Of a DNA stretch of 64,000 bases, positions 61,079 through 64,000 are shown piece by piece. A program made the position numbers and the translations under genes. The stretch is from Effrenium voratum (lineage: Eukaryota > Sar > Dinophyceae > Suessiales > Symbiodiniaceae). The notes beneath the pieces were generated by a model. That model did no database searches. It was not told the origin of the DNA and saw only the letters and a program-made list of their open reading frames with translations. Position 1 is the first letter of the stretch, and each line of letters starts with the position of its first letter. The stretch covers positions 442,001-506,000 of the forward strand of contig CAUJNA010003002.1 of the NCBI GenBank assembly GCA_963377175.1, read 5' to 3'.

Positions 61079-61690
61079 GTACCTGCAGTCATGGAAACTT
61101 GGATTGCACGTTGGCATTCGTTTAAGATGGTTTCCACTTACCCCCAAACCACTGGCCCCAGGGGGTCAATGGAATATACAGCCACTATAGAGCCACAAAC
61201 AGCGCAGCTTCGGTTTGGTAGTGGAAGCATCTTGGAACTGGCCAGGACCTTCCCATTGCTCTCCTTGTTATGGCTTATTGGAGCTGATGCTCCGCCGCAA
61301 ATTTACTCCATGGCTGCTCGCAAGACAAGTCATATGCTGCATGTCCTTTCGCAGAATGCAAGCTGGCTTCTGGGGAACTGCTTTGCCATGGGAATCTTGA
61401 AAGTTTGTGTGTGGAACGGGTGGAAAACTGTCTTCCTTCGTGGGCCAACCGACTTGCAGAGAAGGATTTCTTTGCAATTTTCTGGATGTCAGTTGCAGAG
61501 GCCTTGCGGCATCCATACTTGGCAAGTCAAGTTGAGGACTGCCCATAATGGAGCAACATTCGAGGGGGCGATCGAATTGCTTCAAAAGGAACAAGTTCGA
61601 ATTCCGAGTTTGAGCGGGGAATCCCCCCCCCCTCCGATGGCATGTCTGGAAATAGAGAAGCCCTGCCGGCCTTTCGATTTGGACTGCTGA
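61070..61690 (+). CDS. Long coding-like region starting in the arm of element B5
   Basis: From CGAAAAG|GAC a phase-0 frame of 206 codons runs to TGA, starting DAYVPAVMETWIARWHSFKM. It is the longest non-repeat frame in the window and starts at the same B-arm position as the B1 and B2 frames. However, from 61290 to 61555 a second + frame looks more protein-like (LASGELLCHGNLESLCVERV, later LAEKDFFAIFWMSVAEALRH), so the region may hold two exons or a frameshift. No family recognised. Confidence 0.45.
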   Translation, partial: DAYVPAVMETWIARWHSFKMVSTYPQTTGPRGSMEYTATIEPQTAQLRFGSGSILELARTFPLLSLLWLIGADAPPQIYSMAARKTSHMLHVLSQNASWLLGNCFAMGILKVCVWNGWKTVFLRGPTDLQRRISLQFSGCQLQRPCGIHTWQVKLRTAHNGATFEGAIELLQKEQVRIPSLSGESPPPPMACLEIEKPCRPFDLDC

Positions 61691-61867
61691 AGCGCGTTGG
61701 CCACACATGAGCCGGTGCAGTTTTGTTTTTGGCGATCTTATTGTTTGCTCGCATTGCCCTTTGTGTCCTTTCCTGTGTTCTCATATCGCTCCAAAGGTCA
61801 CCGAAAAGGTCATTGCTTCACTCGGCAACTGATCTGTCTGGCATTTCAAGGCCCCCTTTTGTTTTTG

Positions 61868-61925
61868 GTGGGGGGCTTGAACCCCCAACTGATAATGATA
61901 GCCTAACAAGCGGACCACTGAAAGA
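61868..61925 (-). other. tRNA-like fragment, possibly SINE-derived
   Basis: On the minus strand it reads TTCAGTGGTCCGC, then about 25 bases, then GGGGGTTCAAGCCCCC, which looks like a tRNA D-loop word and a perfect T-arm with box B. A 7-bp acceptor stem and a good anticodon stem could not be drawn, so it is not a functional tRNA by eye. Confidence 0.4.
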
Positions 61926-62086
61926 CCTGGGGTTTGGTTATTCGGCAGCCGCCCGGCCCGCAACGAGGCGATGATAGTGAGCCATTCGCTGAACAAAGTT
62001 GGAGCCGCTAGCGGTTAGCGGACTGCCCTAGCTGATCGAGTGATCCTTTTGCACGACAGAAACAGAGCTTGGTCTGCATTTTTCAG

Positions 62087-62271
62087 GTCTTAGGGTACAC
62101 AAAATATGTAGCCGAATCTGGAAGGATGTTCATGGTGTACCCCCAAAGTTTGGCGTCCTTGGTCACTCTTTCAGGAACTGCCTGCTTGCGGCAGGCAATC
62201 CTCAGTGTTCTGGCTGGGGACGCCTGCGGGCTGGCTAAGGCTCCATGCGGTGTAAATGGTCAATACATTCG
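62087..62271 (+). CDS. Candidate exon before element F5
   Basis: Acceptor tgcatttttcag|GTC, phase 0, reads VLGYTKYVAESGRMFMVYPQ then SLASLVTLSGTACLRQAILS. Hydrophobic, perhaps membrane-related. It may end early at GGAAG|gatgtt. Third positions are less biased than in other exons. Confidence 0.35.
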
Positions 62272-62362
62272 AAGGGGTACCTTCCCCATTCTTTTCAGGG
62301 ATGCTTCTTTTGAGGAAGCCATCAAAAACCCAGGGGAACAGAAAAGGAATCAACCCCTAGAT
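62272..62362. mobile_element. MITE family F, copy F5
   Basis: AGGGGTACCTTCCCCATTCT, TTTCAGGGATGC; right half GGAATCAACCCCTAGA. Confidence 0.7.
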
Positions 62363-62532
62363 ACATGTTTTGTTGCCAAACCGTTCTGCAAACCAGGCCA
62401 CTGCAAATCTGTTGGTTGATTTTATTTGTGGCGATTTCTACAAAGCAGTCCATTGCAAACCTGTTGGTTGATTTTATGTGTGGCGATGTTGTGTTTCGGC
62501 CAACCACCTGTCGGAAACATCCTAGCGCAAAG

Positions 62533-62671
62533 GCGAATAGACGAAACGACAGCTCGAGCTGAAGCGGGCAGCCAGCCTTCATCTCACCCCTTTCCGCCCA
62601 GCGAAGCTGTGGCGGCGAGTCACCTGAGACAGTTGTCGGACTTGTCAAACTTTGATCCAGCGCAATCTTGA
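62533..62671 (+). CDS. Candidate terminal exon
   Basis: Acceptor agcgcaaag|G, reads RIDETTARAEAGSQPSSHPF then PPSEAVAASHLRQLSDLSNF and DPAQS, TGA. Charged, Ser/Pro-rich tail with good codon bias. Confidence 0.5.
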
Positions 62672-62716
62672 GGGCTCCAAGACTTGTTGAAATTCCACCA
62701 TTCCTCCCACCAGACT

Positions 62717-62836
62717 GTGGATGGACGAAATCCGTTCGCACCACTTTGAAACCATGGTATATTGTTTTGTTCGTATTTACAGGGAATCAACACATTCCAG
62801 GTTTCCGAGGTGGTGCAGGATTTCGTCCATCCACAG
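62717..62836. mobile_element. MITE family A, copy A13
   Basis: GACT|GTGGATGGACGAAATCC and GATTTCGTCCATCCACAG. Removing it would join ILRAPRLVEIPPFLPPD to SPVAGYQVLRGHLG and a TGA in frame. Confidence 0.8.
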
Positions 62837-63719
62837 CACCCGTTGCAGGGTACCAAGTGCTCCGTGGTCATTTGGGGTGAGCTGCTGTTTCAAAACTAGA
62901 TTTTCTTTTCTGGGGCACGTGTAATGATGCGAAGTCTCTGATGTCGGGCTGTTAAGTGCAGTGCCGCGCAAGTGGCTTGCAATGAGAAAAGAGGCGTTGC
63001 GCAACCCTGGGAGGAATGTGAGATCTGAACCGCATGGGTCATCATTTAACCGTTACACATCGTGTACTTTAAAGCTCCAATTTTCAGTCTGGGCACTTTT
63101 CCCGCCAACCCTGTAGTTTTGCCCGGGCCGAACCACATGGCCGTTTGTCAAAACCAATGGGATCCCATTTTGGGGTAGGTGCACCACCCATTTTAGCCTA
63201 TTTTAGTTGGGATTGGGATGTTCACTGGGGGTACGATTTGGGTTTTGACCCAGAGCCACATGAGCTGGTATGTTGCATGGAATGCTTGCCTCTGCAGCTA
63301 CAACTTCGTGTCAGGGTGCCTAGGGACACCGATTTTCCTTGTCGACTTGTCGGGGTACAGAACCGGGTCCCGTTTTTTTTCTCTGGGTTTCCCCCCGAGT
63401 CCGAAGAGCCCAAAAACGAGAATTGCTGAAATGCACTCACAATGCTTTCGCTGCCTTTCGGACAGTCAAACTTGGCTTTGGCCATCCAAAAGGTGTATCT
63501 TGTCTCCCCGCGGTGGAAATCCTGCTTGAGTTGAGTGGTTTGTCCCACTGGATTTCACTGATCCCAACTGGTGCGAAATGGATTTCGTCCACATCACTGG
63601 GGTAAGGCCTCTTCGAAATATTTGGTTGGATCCTTCCCCTTTAAACTAGAGTTGTCTGTGCTTCCCCAGCAAACAGTTAGACTTTGTGGTTATCATAACG
63701 TCCATTGTTTGCCGTTCAG

Positions 63720-63893
63720 GATTGTCATCATCTAAACAGGGCCAAAAGCATTCTTTTAATGGGGTTTGGAGGCACACAAAAACGGCCTCATTGGCCCGTC
63801 GAAGGACGGAAAGAGCCGAGGCGAGCCAAGCTGGAACCCTTCGGCTATGAATTTGAAAGCTGGAAGGACCTCCTCAAAAGTGGTTGGACATGA
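63720..63893 (+). CDS. Candidate long terminal exon
   Basis: Acceptor ttgccgttcag|GAT, phase 0, 57 codons to TGA. It begins DCHHLNRAKSILLMGFGGTQ and ends LEPFGYEFESWKDLLKSGWT. The second half is rich in charged residues with good codon bias. Family not recognised. Confidence 0.6.
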   Translation, partial: DCHHLNRAKSILLMGFGGTQKRPHWPVEGRKEPRRAKLEPFGYEFESWKDLLKSGWT

Positions 63894-63943
63894 ATCCACA
63901 CCTACATGAACCCTCACTGAATTTGGCAGGGTCCATGGGTAAA

Positions 63944-63972
63944 AGGGAGAGAGAGAGAGAGAGAGAGAGACG
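63944..63972. repeat. (GA)n microsatellite
   Basis: GAGAGA run of about 27 bases near the window end. Confidence 0.95.
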
Positions 63973-64000
63973 GGGGGATTCGTTACACTGAATTTGGATG

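Noticed and set aside
61070..61690. Reverse-transcriptase or transposase domain
   Set aside because: No catalytic motif (such as Y-x-D-D or a D-D-E pattern) was found in any frame.
1..64000. Dinoflagellate spliced-leader relics marking gene starts
   Set aside because: Its conserved CCATTTTGGCTCAAG part was not found by eye on either strand.

Overview
The window looks like nuclear DNA of a dinoflagellate; the genus cannot be read from the sequence. The pointers are: (1) short GC-rich coding islands, nearly all on the + strand, spread through kilobases of non-coding DNA; (2) exon borders of the type AG|G on both sides, with GT, GC and probably GA donors; (3) a degenerate block of plant/alveolate-type telomere motif (CCCTAAA, 59.2-59.46 kb); (4) very many small inverted-repeat elements. 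There is no bacterial operon, and no rRNA or intact tRNA gene. One assembly gap of exactly 100 N lies at 24997-25096.

Only one protein family is recognised with confidence. Four phase-0 exons at 1166-4347 end in the C-terminal signature of the DUF445 membrane-protein family. All other coding pieces are anonymous exons, named here by what can be seen: AG|G borders, phase, open frame and stop.

Most of the rest is a patchwork of at least twelve families of 80-150 bp MITE-like hairpins (called A to M here), interrupted by microsatellites and minisatellites. The largest simple repeats are a compound GATA/GGAT/CAGA tract (33.0-34.1 kb) and a roughly 700 bp (CATA)n tract (36.06-36.78 kb). Three AT-rich islands (40.6-42.2, 46.9-47.6, 57.6-58.0 kb) differ in composition from their surroundings.

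The main result is that many hairpins appear to be introns. Families A, B, D, E, H, K and L carry splice signals in or next to their terminal repeats. Long open frames start, in a fixed phase, at those signals. Removing the elements joins neighbouring pieces in frame: E1/L1/H1 at 19.6-19.94 kb, E4/H2 at 30.07-30.44 kb, H3 at 30.95-31.14 kb, A6 at 13.4-13.7 kb, A11 at 32.0-32.3 kb, K at 39.6-39.9 and 44.0-44.2 kb, and K plus A12 at 58.5-58.95 kb. One copy (B2, 25.68-25.79 kb) is flanked by a 9-10 bp direct repeat holding AG|G, so splicing would restore the uninterrupted target exactly. This fits introners, the transposon-like units that create new introns. The unusual point is how many unrelated families with different splice solutions share one 64 kb window.

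The gene models are inferences from one sequence without transcript data. Exon ends are approximate unless the evidence says otherwise.
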